This document shows, piece after piece, positions 9,627 to 17,519 of a stretch of DNA of 64,000 bases; within the stretch, counting starts at the first letter, position 1; each line of letters opens with the position of its first letter. The DNA comes from a bacterium (GTDB lineage: Bacteria; Electryoneota; JAOADG01), in NCBI GenBank assembly GCA_026417415.1, contig JAOADG010000012.1:1-64000 (forward strand). The letters are read 5' to 3'. A model generated the notes under the pieces. The model worked only from the letters and a program-made list of their open reading frames with translations, searched no databases and was not told the origin of the DNA. A program made the position numbers and the translations under genes.

Positions 9627-10262
9627 TTACATTTTTTTATTGGTTAAAAAGAAACTTAATGACTCAATTTCATAAGCCATATTTTCTTGTCGGACAAAAA
9701 CATTTTGAGGAACTTGTAGGGTAACTGGAGCAAAATTTAAGATGGCACGACATCCAGCTTGAACGGCTAAATCTGCTGCGGCTTGGGCTGAATGAGCTGG
9801 AACGGAGATGATGGTGATGGCAATCTCAAATTCTTTGTAAAATAACTCGGCATCCTTTGGTGATTGAATCGTTAATCCATTGACTTTTGTACCAATTTTG
9901 TCTGGATCGTTATCAATAAGCAGTTTGATATTAAAGCCGCGATTGCGAAATCCTTCATAAGCCACTAAAGCACGCCCTATATTTCCGACTCCAATCAATG
10001 CGACATTCCAAGTTCGGTTTAAACCTAATAATTTACTGATGCTTGTCATTAAAGTGAGTACATTGTACCCTAAACCACGTCGCCCAAACGCTCCAAAATA
10101 AGAAAGATCTTTACGAACTTGTGCTGCTGTGATTTTGTTTTCTGCTGCAATGTACTGACTCGAAACCGTACGAATTCTTTGCTGATGTGCTGACTCAAGT
10201 GTTCGTAAATACATAGATAAACGACGTATGGTTGCATCGGATAAACGTGTCTCTAATGCCAT
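9627..10262 (-). CDS. rex: redox-sensing transcriptional repressor Rex
   Basis: 211 residues. The N-terminal winged helix contains TIRRLSMYLRTLE and ITAAQVRKDLSYFGAFGRRGLGYNV, the signature DNA-binding region of Rex. The C-terminal Rossmann domain has GVGNIGRAL for NAD(H) binding. Rex represses fermentation and respiration genes when NADH is low and releases DNA when NADH rises. It lies between gyrA and a methyltransferase gene on the same strand, 76 bases after gyrA, with no terminator seen. GAGG precedes the ATG. I did not find a convincing Rex operator at its own promoter. Confidence 0.95.
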   Translation of the reverse strand: MALETRLSDATIRRLSMYLRTLESAHQQRIRTVSSQYIAAENKITAAQVRKDLSYFGAFGRRGLGYNVLTLMTSISKLLGLNRTWNVALIGVGNIGRALVAYEGFRNRGFNIKLLIDNDPDKIGTKVNGLTIQSPKDAELFYKEFEIAITIISVPAHSAQAAADLAVQAGCRAILNFAPVTLQVPQNVFVRQENMAYEIESLSFFLTNKKM

Positions 10263-10338
10263 ATGAACCTCACAAAATGGTTAAACTAAAGTTAACTGCA
10301 AATTGATTCGAGCGAAACAAAAAAACGTAAAAACAAAA

Positions 10339-12954
10339 TTATTCTGTTCCCCCTAACAACAATTCATTGCCATTGTCATCGTTGTCACCATTGGAATCTG
10401 GTGCAACTTTGGTAATGTCAGCAATGGTTTCGCCTTCTTCTAATTTGATTAATTTTACACCTTGTGTTGCTCGACCTGTTACCCGAATTTGACTTACGGG
10501 CTGCCGAATGGCAGTACCTCCGGTGGTTATCACCATTAAATCATCTTCATCTTTTACCAGAAGCAATGCAATCATTGGACCGTTACGTTGATTCGCTTTT
10601 ACTGCAATAACGCCTTGACCACCTCGGTTTTGAATGCGATACTCATCTAAAGTTGTGCGTTTGCCAAATCCGTGATCCGTAACCGCAAGCAAAGTGTACT
10701 CTGTTTTTGTATCAACATCTTTATCTACTACAACAAAACCGATCACATAATCATCTTTGGATAAAGTAATTCCTCGTACACCTTCGGTGTTTCGGCCTGT
10801 TTCACGAACCGATTCTTCATCAAACCGAATGCACTTCCCATGATGGGTCCCGATGATAATTTGTTGTGCACCATTGGATACAAGTGCTTGAACCAAATCA
10901 TCCCCTTCTCTTAATGAAATTGCAATGATGCCAGTTTTGCGTTCAAATTTGAACTCTTCAAGAGAGGTCTTTTTCACTTTGCCTTGTCTAGTGACGAAAA
11001 CGATATATTGATTGGGATGATAGTTTTGGGCTGGAATGAGCGCACGAATTTCTTCACCTTTTTCACGATCAATAGGAATCAAATTCACAATTGGAGTACC
11101 GCGTGATGTACGACTGGCTTGGGGAATTTCAAACACCTTTAAGTAAAAACAACGTCCATGATTTGTAAAAATTAATAGCGTATCATGGGAATTGGCAGTA
11201 AATAAATGATCAATCCAATCGGTCTCTTTGGGTTTAGTCGCTTGTAATCCTTTGCCACCGCGGTTTTGACGTCTTAGTGTACTTACAGGCATACGCTTAA
11301 TGTATTGTTGGTGGCTAATGGTGACAATCATTTCTTCATTGGGAATTAAATCTTGCCAACCAATTTCACTGGTTTCCAATGTTATTCGGGTGCGACGGTC
11401 ATCCCCATAATTCGCTTCAATTTCTTTAAGTTCTTGTTTGATGACTTCGCGTTGTTTCATCGGGTCATTCAACAGATTTTCTAATTCAAGAATGATTTCA
11501 CGTAAAGATTGAATTTCTTCTTCTAACTTTTGTCTTTCCAAACCAGTAAGTCGTGAGAGACGCATTTCTAATATCGCTTTGGCTTGTTCTTCGCTCAGTC
11601 CTTGACCTTCAACAACTTTTGCCATCGTAAGTGTAAGTTGAAGTTGTTGCATCAATGCGTATGTGCGTTCATATGTGAAAAAGAGCATTAAATCATTTTT
11701 TGCATCTTCAACTGTTTTTGCAGAGCGAATGATTGTGACCACGCGATCAATATCATCTACTGCGAGACGCAAACCTAATGCGATGTGTAAACGATCACGC
11801 GCTTTTTTTAAATCAAACTCTGCACGTCGGATAATCACTTGATTACGATGTTTTAAAAATGCTGTGCACAATTCTTTTAGGGTACAAACTTTTGGAATTC
11901 CATCCACTAAAGCCAAAAGAATAACTCCAAAAGTAGTTTGTAATGGGGTGTGTGCATACAATGCATTTTCGACTTGGGAGGCAAGTGAATCTCGTTTCAG
12001 ATCAATTACAATTCGCATCCCTTCACGATCGGATTCATCGCGTACGTCTGAAATTCCTTCTATTTTCCCTTCGTTAGCAAGTTCTGCGATTCGTTCAATC
12101 AGTTTGCTTTTATTGACTTGATAAGGAATTTCACGTATCACCAAACGTTGCCGATTTCCTCGATCAGTTTCTTCAGTTTCTACAAGGCCACGAACGATAA
12201 TCCGACCTCGGCCGGTGGTATAAGCATCCCGAATTCCCTCGATACCTAAGATGATACCACCAGTTGGAAAATCAGGTGCTAAGCAATAAACAGGGCTACG
12301 ATTGCTGGGTATTTGAATTAGTTCTTCATTAGTCAAATTGGGGTTGTCAAGAAGTGCTTCAAGAATCCAAACTATTTCACGCAAATTGTGAGGCGGTATA
12401 TTAGTTGCCATACCTACAGCAATCCCCGAACTTCCATTTACCAATAGGTTTGGAAGTTTACTAGGTAAAACGGATGGTTCTTTGAGAGTATCGTCGTAAT
12501 TGGGAACAAACGGTACAGTTTCTTTGTCCAAATCTGCCAGCATTTCTTCTGCTAAACGTTGTAAGCGTGATTCGGTATATCGCATTGCAGCAGCACCATC
12601 TCCATCAATGCTGCCAAAGTTACCTTGACCATCAACTAAAGGGTATCGCAAACTAAACGGTTGAACCATCCGAACGAGTGTGTCATAAATCGCTGCATCG
12701 CCATGGGGGTGATATTTACCCATAACATCACCCACAATTCTGGCTGACTTTTTGTAAGGCCTACCGGCTGTTGCGCCAATTTCTTGCATTCCATATAAAA
12801 TGCGGCGGTGAACAGGTTTTAGTCCATCACGAACATCCGGTAATGCACGTGAAACAATGACGGACATGGAGTAATCTAGATAGGACGATTTCATCTCGTC
12901 CGTAATATCTACAGGGATAATTTGGCTATTGTCAAAAATGGTATCTTGGTTCAT
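10339..12954 (-). CDS. gyrA: DNA gyrase subunit A
   Basis: Type IIA topoisomerase subunit that breaks and rejoins DNA to introduce negative supercoils with GyrB. The start is the ATG of MNQDTIF at 12954 (871 aa); the frame is open further upstream, but that part is not conserved and overlaps the divergent rpsU leader. The catalytic Tyr lies in AMRYTESRL. The DNA-wrapping domain carries two GyrA-box-like motifs, QNRGGKG and QNRGGQG, which separate gyrase from ParC. The quinolone region reads [10 protein letters not shown], with Ala at the position of E. coli Ser83. The C-terminus is an acidic Asp/Asn tail. gyrB is not in the window. Confidence 0.95.
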   Translation of the reverse strand: MNQDTIFDNSQIIPVDITDEMKSSYLDYSMSVIVSRALPDVRDGLKPVHRRILYGMQEIGATAGRPYKKSARIVGDVMGKYHPHGDAAIYDTLVRMVQPFSLRYPLVDGQGNFGSIDGDGAAAMRYTESRLQRLAEEMLADLDKETVPFVPNYDDTLKEPSVLPSKLPNLLVNGSSGIAVGMATNIPPHNLREIVWILEALLDNPNLTNEELIQIPSNRSPVYCLAPDFPTGGIILGIEGIRDAYTTGRGRIIVRGLVETEETDRGNRQRLVIREIPYQVNKSKLIERIAELANEGKIEGISDVRDESDREGMRIVIDLKRDSLASQVENALYAHTPLQTTFGVILLALVDGIPKVCTLKELCTAFLKHRNQVIIRRAEFDLKKARDRLHIALGLRLAVDDIDRVVTIIRSAKTVEDAKNDLMLFFTYERTYALMQQLQLTLTMAKVVEGQGLSEEQAKAILEMRLSRLTGLERQKLEEEIQSLREIILELENLLNDPMKQREVIKQELKEIEANYGDDRRTRITLETSEIGWQDLIPNEEMIVTISHQQYIKRMPVSTLRRQNRGGKGLQATKPKETDWIDHLFTANSHDTLLIFTNHGRCFYLKVFEIPQASRTSRGTPIVNLIPIDREKGEEIRALIPAQNYHPNQYIVFVTRQGKVKKTSLEEFKFERKTGIIAISLREGDDLVQALVSNGAQQIIIGTHHGKCIRFDEESVRETGRNTEGVRGITLSKDDYVIGFVVVDKDVDTKTEYTLLAVTDHGFGKRTTLDEYRIQNRGGQGVIAVKANQRNGPMIALLLVKDEDDLMVITTGGTAIRQPVSQIRVTGRATQGVKLIKLEEGETIADITKVAPDSNGDNDDNGNELLLGGTE

Positions 12955-13164
12955 TATCTTTTCTTTCAAACTTTGAGAATCATCTGTACACATGAAAATT
13001 GAACAAACGGAAGGGGGCAAATTACCCCCCATTACAACCGCTGAAATATAAGAAAAATCAATACTTTGAACAAGTTCATCCGATTGAAAAAAGTAACATA
13101 GGAAGAAAAAATAGAAGTTTGAAAACCATCAAAAAATTTGTACATTACTGCCGAAATTGTAATG

Positions 13165-13176
13165 GAAAGGAGGTGA
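13165..13176 (+). promoter_or_regulatory. perfect 12-nt Shine-Dalgarno of rpsU
   Basis: The sequence gaaaggaggtga is fully complementary to the usual bacterial 16S 3' end and sits 5 bases before the TTG that I assign as the rpsU start. It decides that start, because no ATG is near. It is the longest Shine-Dalgarno match that I noticed in the window. Confidence 0.85.
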
Positions 13177-13181
13177 AAAAA

Positions 13182-13373
13182 TTGCCTTATATTAAAGTTC
13201 GAGACAACGAAACCTTTGAACGTGCATATCGTAGATTTACGAAAAGTTGTGAGAAAAGTGGATTAATGGCTGAAATCAGAAAACATGAACGTTATGAAAA
13301 ACCTTCAGAAGCAAAGAAAAGAAAGTCAGCCGCTGCACGTAGAAAATTGCGAAAAGCAATGAGTCAAATGTAA
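13182..13373 (+). CDS. rpsU: 30S ribosomal protein bS21
   Basis: 63 residues, the normal bS21 length, beginning PYIKVRDNETFERAYRRFTKSCEKSG and ending in a basic tail (KKRKSAAARRKLRKAM). bS21 sits near the 3' end of 16S rRNA on the 30S platform. The start codon is TTG, chosen because of the perfect Shine-Dalgarno 5 bases upstream and because it gives the conserved N-terminus. The frame is open upstream to 12999, but that part does not look like protein. A terminator follows, then yqeY, a common gene pair. Confidence 0.95.
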   Translation: MPYIKVRDNETFERAYRRFTKSCEKSGLMAEIRKHERYEKPSEAKKRKSAAARRKLRKAMSQM

Positions 13374-13378
13374 CAGTG

Positions 13379-13400
13379 ACCCCCTTAGACGGGGGTTTTT
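13379..13400 (+). terminator. terminator or attenuator between rpsU and yqeY
   Basis: The stem accccc / gggggt with a 6-nt loop is followed by T5. It sits 5 bases after the rpsU stop and about 25 bases before yqeY, so it may allow partial read-through into yqeY. Confidence 0.75.
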
Positions 13401-13422
13401 GGTAAATGTCTGGAGAAACAGT

Positions 13423-13884
13423 ATGAGTGAAACATTAGAACAACGGTTAATGCGTGATGCTCAAAATGCACTTAAAGAACAAAATAAACGTAAAAGAGAA
13501 ATTTTAACTACACTATTGGCTATTGTAAAAAAAGCACGGATAGATGCCGCTGGAAAACCGTTTGGTCCTGCAGAAGAACTCTCAGCATTGGAAAAAGCAA
13601 AAAAACAACGTGAAGAAGCCGTAGAAATTTATCGCCAAGCAGGAAAAACGGAACAAATGAATAAAGAGTTAGAAGAAATAGAAATCATCAAACAGTATTT
13701 GCCTGAGCAATTGTCCGAAGATGAAGTGAAAGCGATCGTTCAAAGAGCCATTGCTGAAACTGGTGCAACAACGATTAAAGAGATGGGAAAGGTAATGGCA
13801 ATTGTTCAACCACAGACGAAAGGAAGGTTTTCAGCAGAAAAAGTTGCACAAATCGTAAAACAAAATCTTAGCCAAAGTTCATAA
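13423..13884 (+). CDS. yqeY: GatB/YqeY domain protein
   Basis: 153 residues of the YqeY family, related to the tail of the GatB subunit of the tRNA-dependent amidotransferase. Family motifs include KREILTTLLAIVKKA near the N-terminus, EIEIIKQYLPEQLSEDE, and MGKVMAIVQPQTKGRFSAEKV near the C-terminus. The ATG of MSETLEQ is chosen because GGAG lies 8 bases upstream; the open frame extends 8 codons further. The precise function is not established, although a tRNA-linked role is assumed. It lies downstream of rpsU. Confidence 0.92.
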   Translation: MSETLEQRLMRDAQNALKEQNKRKREILTTLLAIVKKARIDAAGKPFGPAEELSALEKAKKQREEAVEIYRQAGKTEQMNKELEEIEIIKQYLPEQLSEDEVKAIVQRAIAETGATTIKEMGKVMAIVQPQTKGRFSAEKVAQIVKQNLSQSS

Positions 13885-13964
13885 AAAAGTTTATCTTAAT
13901 TAATTGACGACCATTTGATATTTTTTAAAAGAACAACAAAACTGTCTTCAAAAAGGATGAACCC

Positions 13965-14906
13965 ATGCCTCCCTTAAGAACTCTTGACGAAGTTCGTTCT
14001 TTTGCCATTCGGATTGCAGAACATTCTGGAAGATTAAAAGTAGCAGTACCTGCGGCCAATGATGATGATGTTATTGGTGCGTTAAAAGAAGCAGCCATTG
14101 AAGGTTTTATTGAAGCCATATTAATTGGTCCCAAAAGCGATATTCAATCCTTAACTGAGCAAGTTGATTTTCCAAAAGACCGATATGAAATCATTCATGA
14201 AACAGATGTGAAAGCAGCTGCCAACTTAGCGTGTAAATTAGCACAAAACGGAACTGCTCAACTCATTATGAAAGGAAATCTTCCTACAGGTACGCTTCTA
14301 AAAGCAGTTCTAACCAAAGAGTATGGACTTCGTACAGGAAGGATTTTATCCCACGTTGCTGTTCTATCCATTCCACGATTACCAAGGTTACTGGGAATTA
14401 CAGATGGTGGAATGTTACCAGCGCCGGATGAAATTACACGTCCACAAGTTGTTGAAAATGCTGTTCAAGTATTTCATGCTTTAGGCATACAAAAACCAAA
14501 AGTTGCGTTATTGTCTGCCACGGATGATGTGGTTCCAGGGGTTCCGGTAACAAGAGATTTGGCCGCATTTGCGAAAGGTGCTGAACGTGGTGCTATTAAA
14601 AATGCAATTGTGGACGGACCGCTTGCTTTTGACAGCGCAGTTTGGGCTCCGATTACTGGACGTTTGCTTTTCCGATCACCAGTAGCAGGTGCAGCAGATA
14701 TTGTGGTAGTTGGTTCGTTTGAGGCAGGAAACATTATCGTCAAAGCGTTGTATTTGCTTGCTGATGCTGGGATGGCGGGTGTGATCTGCGGTGCTAAGGT
14801 ACCAGTTGCGTTGGTAAGTCGTTCAGATACTGCACAAAACAAAATGTATTCATTAGCATTGGCAACAGTCGTAGCCGCCTATGCAGATGGGAGAATTGGA
14901 GCATGA
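13965..14906 (+). CDS. ptb: phosphate butyryl/acetyltransferase-family enzyme
   Basis: 313 residues of the phosphate acyltransferase family (Ptb/Pta), which exchange CoA for phosphate on acyl groups. Typical motifs are LIMKGNLPTGTLLKAV, LLGITDGGM, IVDGPLAFDSAV and the CoA-site segment LVSRSDTAQNKMYSLALA. The length and the absence of a Pta N-terminal domain favour the butyryltransferase type. It overlaps the next gene by 4 bases (ATGA), so the two paralogues are co-translated. No butyrate or acetate kinase gene lies nearby, so substrate and direction remain uncertain. Confidence 0.87.
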   Translation: MPPLRTLDEVRSFAIRIAEHSGRLKVAVPAANDDDVIGALKEAAIEGFIEAILIGPKSDIQSLTEQVDFPKDRYEIIHETDVKAAANLACKLAQNGTAQLIMKGNLPTGTLLKAVLTKEYGLRTGRILSHVAVLSIPRLPRLLGITDGGMLPAPDEITRPQVVENAVQVFHALGIQKPKVALLSATDDVVPGVPVTRDLAAFAKGAERGAIKNAIVDGPLAFDSAVWAPITGRLLFRSPVAGAADIVVVGSFEAGNIIVKALYLLADAGMAGVICGAKVPVALVSRSDTAQNKMYSLALATVVAAYADGRIGA

Positions 14907-15784
14907 TTGAATCTGTGAATGCTAAAGCACTAAATGATTTTTTATCCATTTTACCAAAAAGAAATCACATTCGTTTGGGAATTCTTTTACCATCTCTCCC
15001 AGATGCTGCAAATGCAATCAAAGCAGCAGTTAAACAAGAGTGGATCGTTCCTGTATTATTAGGAAACAAAAAAGATCAAGAATTGTTTTCTTACCTTTCT
15101 GGGGTGGATGCCGAATCCATTACAGCCGAAAATGCTTTGCAAGCCCTTGAGATAGCGATTAACGAAGAAAAGATTCAAGCCCTGTTAAGAGGTGAAGCAG
15201 GCGTTCACAATTTGTTTGCTACCTTATTGAGAATGCCTTCTTTTCGAATAGGGTGGATCTCTCAAGTAGCACTACTCCATTTAAATTCAAGAACATTCCT
15301 TTTATCGGACGCTGCAGTTACCTTGTTACCTACCTTAGAGCAAAAGGTAAAAATTGTTGAAAATGCGATCCGTGTTGCCAGAGTGATTGGATTTGATCCT
15401 CCAAAAGTTGCTTTGCTTGCTGCAGTTGAGACCATTTCAACCGACATTCCAGTTGGGATGCACGATGCAATTTTGGCAAAAATGAGTGAACGCGGACAGT
15501 TTGGAAATGCTTTATTGGAGGGCCCGCTTGCTTTGGATTTAGCAATATCCGAAGATGCTGCCAAAAAGAAAAAAGTAAAAAGTCCTGTTGCTGGAAACGC
15601 AAATGTTTTAATTGCACCGAACTTAGAAGTTGGCAACGGTTTATACAAAGCGTTGATTACACTTGCTGGTGCCGCTTCTGCATCCGTGGTAGTAGGAGGT
15701 TCAATTCCTATCGCTTTGCCGTCAAGATCAGATAGCATAGAAGCGTTTATCAATTCAATTTTACTAACCTCTATTCTATCTTAA
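14903..15784 (+). CDS. divergent second phosphate acyltransferase paralogue
   Basis: 293 residues aligning along their whole length with the preceding gene. It keeps LLEGPLALDLAIS, SPVAGNANVLIAPNLEVGNGLYKAL and the PSRSDS segment near the C-terminus. It has diverged elsewhere: the MKG signature of the active-site region is replaced by LRGEAGVHNLF, and the DGGM motif by SDAAV. It may therefore be a regulatory or structural partner of the first protein, or an enzyme with altered specificity. It starts inside the upstream stop (ATGA overlap). Its own stop lies only 2 bases from the convergent YchF-like gene, with no visible terminator. Confidence 0.78.
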   Translation: MIESVNAKALNDFLSILPKRNHIRLGILLPSLPDAANAIKAAVKQEWIVPVLLGNKKDQELFSYLSGVDAESITAENALQALEIAINEEKIQALLRGEAGVHNLFATLLRMPSFRIGWISQVALLHLNSRTFLLSDAAVTLLPTLEQKVKIVENAIRVARVIGFDPPKVALLAAVETISTDIPVGMHDAILAKMSERGQFGNALLEGPLALDLAISEDAAKKKKVKSPVAGNANVLIAPNLEVGNGLYKALITLAGAASASVVVGGSIPIALPSRSDSIEAFINSILLTSILS

Positions 15785-15786
15785 AA

Positions 15787-16851
15787 TCAGATCGCAAAAC
15801 GAATAAATAATACATCTCCATCTTGTACAAGATAGTTCTTACCTTCAAGGCGAACTAAACCTTTTTCTTTTAATAAATGCATAGATTGATGTTGTAAAAG
15901 ATCTTCGCAACGTGAAACTTCTGCACGGATAAATCCTCGTGCCAAATCACTATGGATCGTAGCAGCCGCACCTACAGCGGTGGTATTTCGTTTGATGGTC
16001 CATGCACGACATTCCTCTTCACCTACAGTGAAAAAGGTGATGTAATCTAATAGATGGTAACAAGTTCTAATAACCTTGTGTGATGCAGGTTCGTGAATTC
16101 CTAATTCCTCTAAAAATAGATCGCGATCCGCTTCTTCCAATTCACTGATTTCTCGTTCTAGTTCACCTTGCAGTGCAAGGAATTCACTGCGGATAGTTAA
16201 CTCCGATTGAATTTGCTTTTCCCATTCCTCAGCTTGATGAAAATAGAATTCACTTAAATTCAAAATCACCAAAAGCGGTTTGTAACTTAGAAATTGAAAA
16301 CCACGCAACAGTTTATCTTCTTCATTTGTAAAGGTAAGCGTACGAAGTGGTTGATTTTGATCCAAAACCTCTTTGCACTTTTCTAATAGTTTTAATTCTA
16401 CATTGAATTGTGGATTTTGCATTTTTTTGAGTTGGACTTGAAGTTTTTCTATTCGTTTTTCTATAATTCCTAAATCATTCAATAGAAATTCTTCTTCTGC
16501 GATATTGAATTCACGAACGGGATTAGGTGGCAGTCCATCTTCCCCTTCAAATCCTCGTACAACTAAAGCAAGCGCATTGGTTTGTGAAAGAGCTTTTAAA
16601 AAATCTTCTTCATACCCTTTTTTTCCTGTACCACTCTCTAATCCACCGACGTCAACAAATTCAACGGTAGCGTAGATTTCCCTTTTTGGATTGTAAATTT
16701 GGCTTAATTTAGGCAATCTAGTGTCAGGAACCTTTGCAACACCATAGTGAGTTTCTCGTTTACCGTAACTACGCTCAATACGTTGTCCAACTAAAGCTGA
16801 GAAAATGGTAGTTTTTCCTACACGTGGTAAACCAACTAATCCTACTTGCAC
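15787..16851 (-). CDS. YchF/OLA1-like P-loop ATPase
   Basis: 354 residues of the Obg-related YchF family. G1 reads GLPRVGKTT (typical YchF: NVGKST), FVDVGGLESG is the switch II region, and the G4 specificity motif is NLSE, the NxxE form linked to ATP rather than GTP binding. A coiled-coil insertion lies around residues 125-160, and a TGS-like (DUF933) domain with ECRAWTIKRNTTAVGAAATIH and LVQDGDVLFIRF ends the protein. YchF binds ribosomes and is linked to redox stress. The variant G1 suggests a side branch of the family. The start is GTG with AAGGA 8 bases upstream. Confidence 0.87.
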   Translation of the reverse strand: MQVGLVGLPRVGKTTIFSALVGQRIERSYGKRETHYGVAKVPDTRLPKLSQIYNPKREIYATVEFVDVGGLESGTGKKGYEEDFLKALSQTNALALVVRGFEGEDGLPPNPVREFNIAEEEFLLNDLGIIEKRIEKLQVQLKKMQNPQFNVELKLLEKCKEVLDQNQPLRTLTFTNEEDKLLRGFQFLSYKPLLVILNLSEFYFHQAEEWEKQIQSELTIRSEFLALQGELEREISELEEADRDLFLEELGIHEPASHKVIRTCYHLLDYITFFTVGEEECRAWTIKRNTTAVGAAATIHSDLARGFIRAEVSRCEDLLQHQSMHLLKEKGLVRLEGKNYLVQDGDVLFIRFAI

Positions 16852-16952
16852 GTTTTCATTCCTTCTACGATTATTCTTAATATAATGTAGAAGATTTTGA
16901 AATTTGGAATGTTATATTCATAGCAATTATAATCATTCCGTAAGGAGTGGAG

Positions 16953-17498
16953 ATGCTAACACCAGAACGAGCACAATTAGAAGCAATCTTGTTTGCAACC
17001 GATCTTCCCCTGACCATTACAAAAATCGCTGAATTGTTAGTAATGCCTGTGGGACGTGTAGAGCGCGAAATTGAAATGTTGGAAGAATATTATCAAACCA
17101 ATGGACATGCACTTACTGTGTCACGTGAAGGAAATGCTGTTCGTTTAAGAACCAGAAAAGAATTTGCTGAAATTGTGATTGCGGTTCGTGGTGAGCCACC
17201 ACGTTTAACCAAAGCAGCATTGGAAACACTTGCCATTATCGCTCTTTCTGAGCAAGCGGTTACAAGAACAACCATAGAAAGAATAAGAGGAGTAGATTCA
17301 GAAACCGTAATCAATGGATTGGTCGCAAGAGGTTTGATTGAGGAAGCAAAACGCGAAGATACAATAGGAAGACCTATTGTATATCGCGTCACGGAACTGT
17401 TTTGTGAATTGTTTGGGCTATCTGATATTAGTGAATTAAAAACTGAGTTTCAGAAATTACAAAAGACAGAGCAACCGAATACCCTTGAACGAACTTGA
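16953..17498 (+). CDS. scpB: segregation and condensation protein B
   Basis: 181 residues with two winged-helix domains. The first contains LEAILFATDLPLTITKIAELL. The second contains LTKAALETLAIIALSEQAVTRTTIERIRGVDSE and GRPIVYRVTE, the hallmark of ScpB. ScpB dimerises and binds ScpA at the SMC head to build the chromosome-condensing complex. I use the ATG at 16953, 5 bases after AAGGAG; a GTG at 16947 in the same frame overlaps the Shine-Dalgarno. scpA is not next to it, and no terminator separates scpB from the convergent homoaconitase gene. Confidence 0.93.
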   Translation: MLTPERAQLEAILFATDLPLTITKIAELLVMPVGRVEREIEMLEEYYQTNGHALTVSREGNAVRLRTRKEFAEIVIAVRGEPPRLTKAALETLAIIALSEQAVTRTTIERIRGVDSETVINGLVARGLIEEAKREDTIGRPIVYRVTELFCELFGLSDISELKTEFQKLQKTEQPNTLERT

Positions 17499-17519
17499 AA
17501 TTTGACTAATTAGAAAAGA

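Noticed and set aside
10263-10338. Possible Rex operator (gttaaactaaagttaac) before rex
   Set aside because: Half-sites are not spaced or oriented like the known TTGTGAA/TTCACAA or TTGTTAA/TTAACAA operators.
12999-13181. Upstream extension of the rpsU reading frame with an ATG at 12999
   Set aside because: The extra 61 codons are not protein-like, overlap the gyrA start region on the other strand, and a perfect Shine-Dalgarno marks the TTG at 13182 as the start.
16897-16933. Sigma-70-like promoter TTGAAA ... TATAAT before scpB
   Set aside because: The spacer is 25 bases, too long for a standard promoter.
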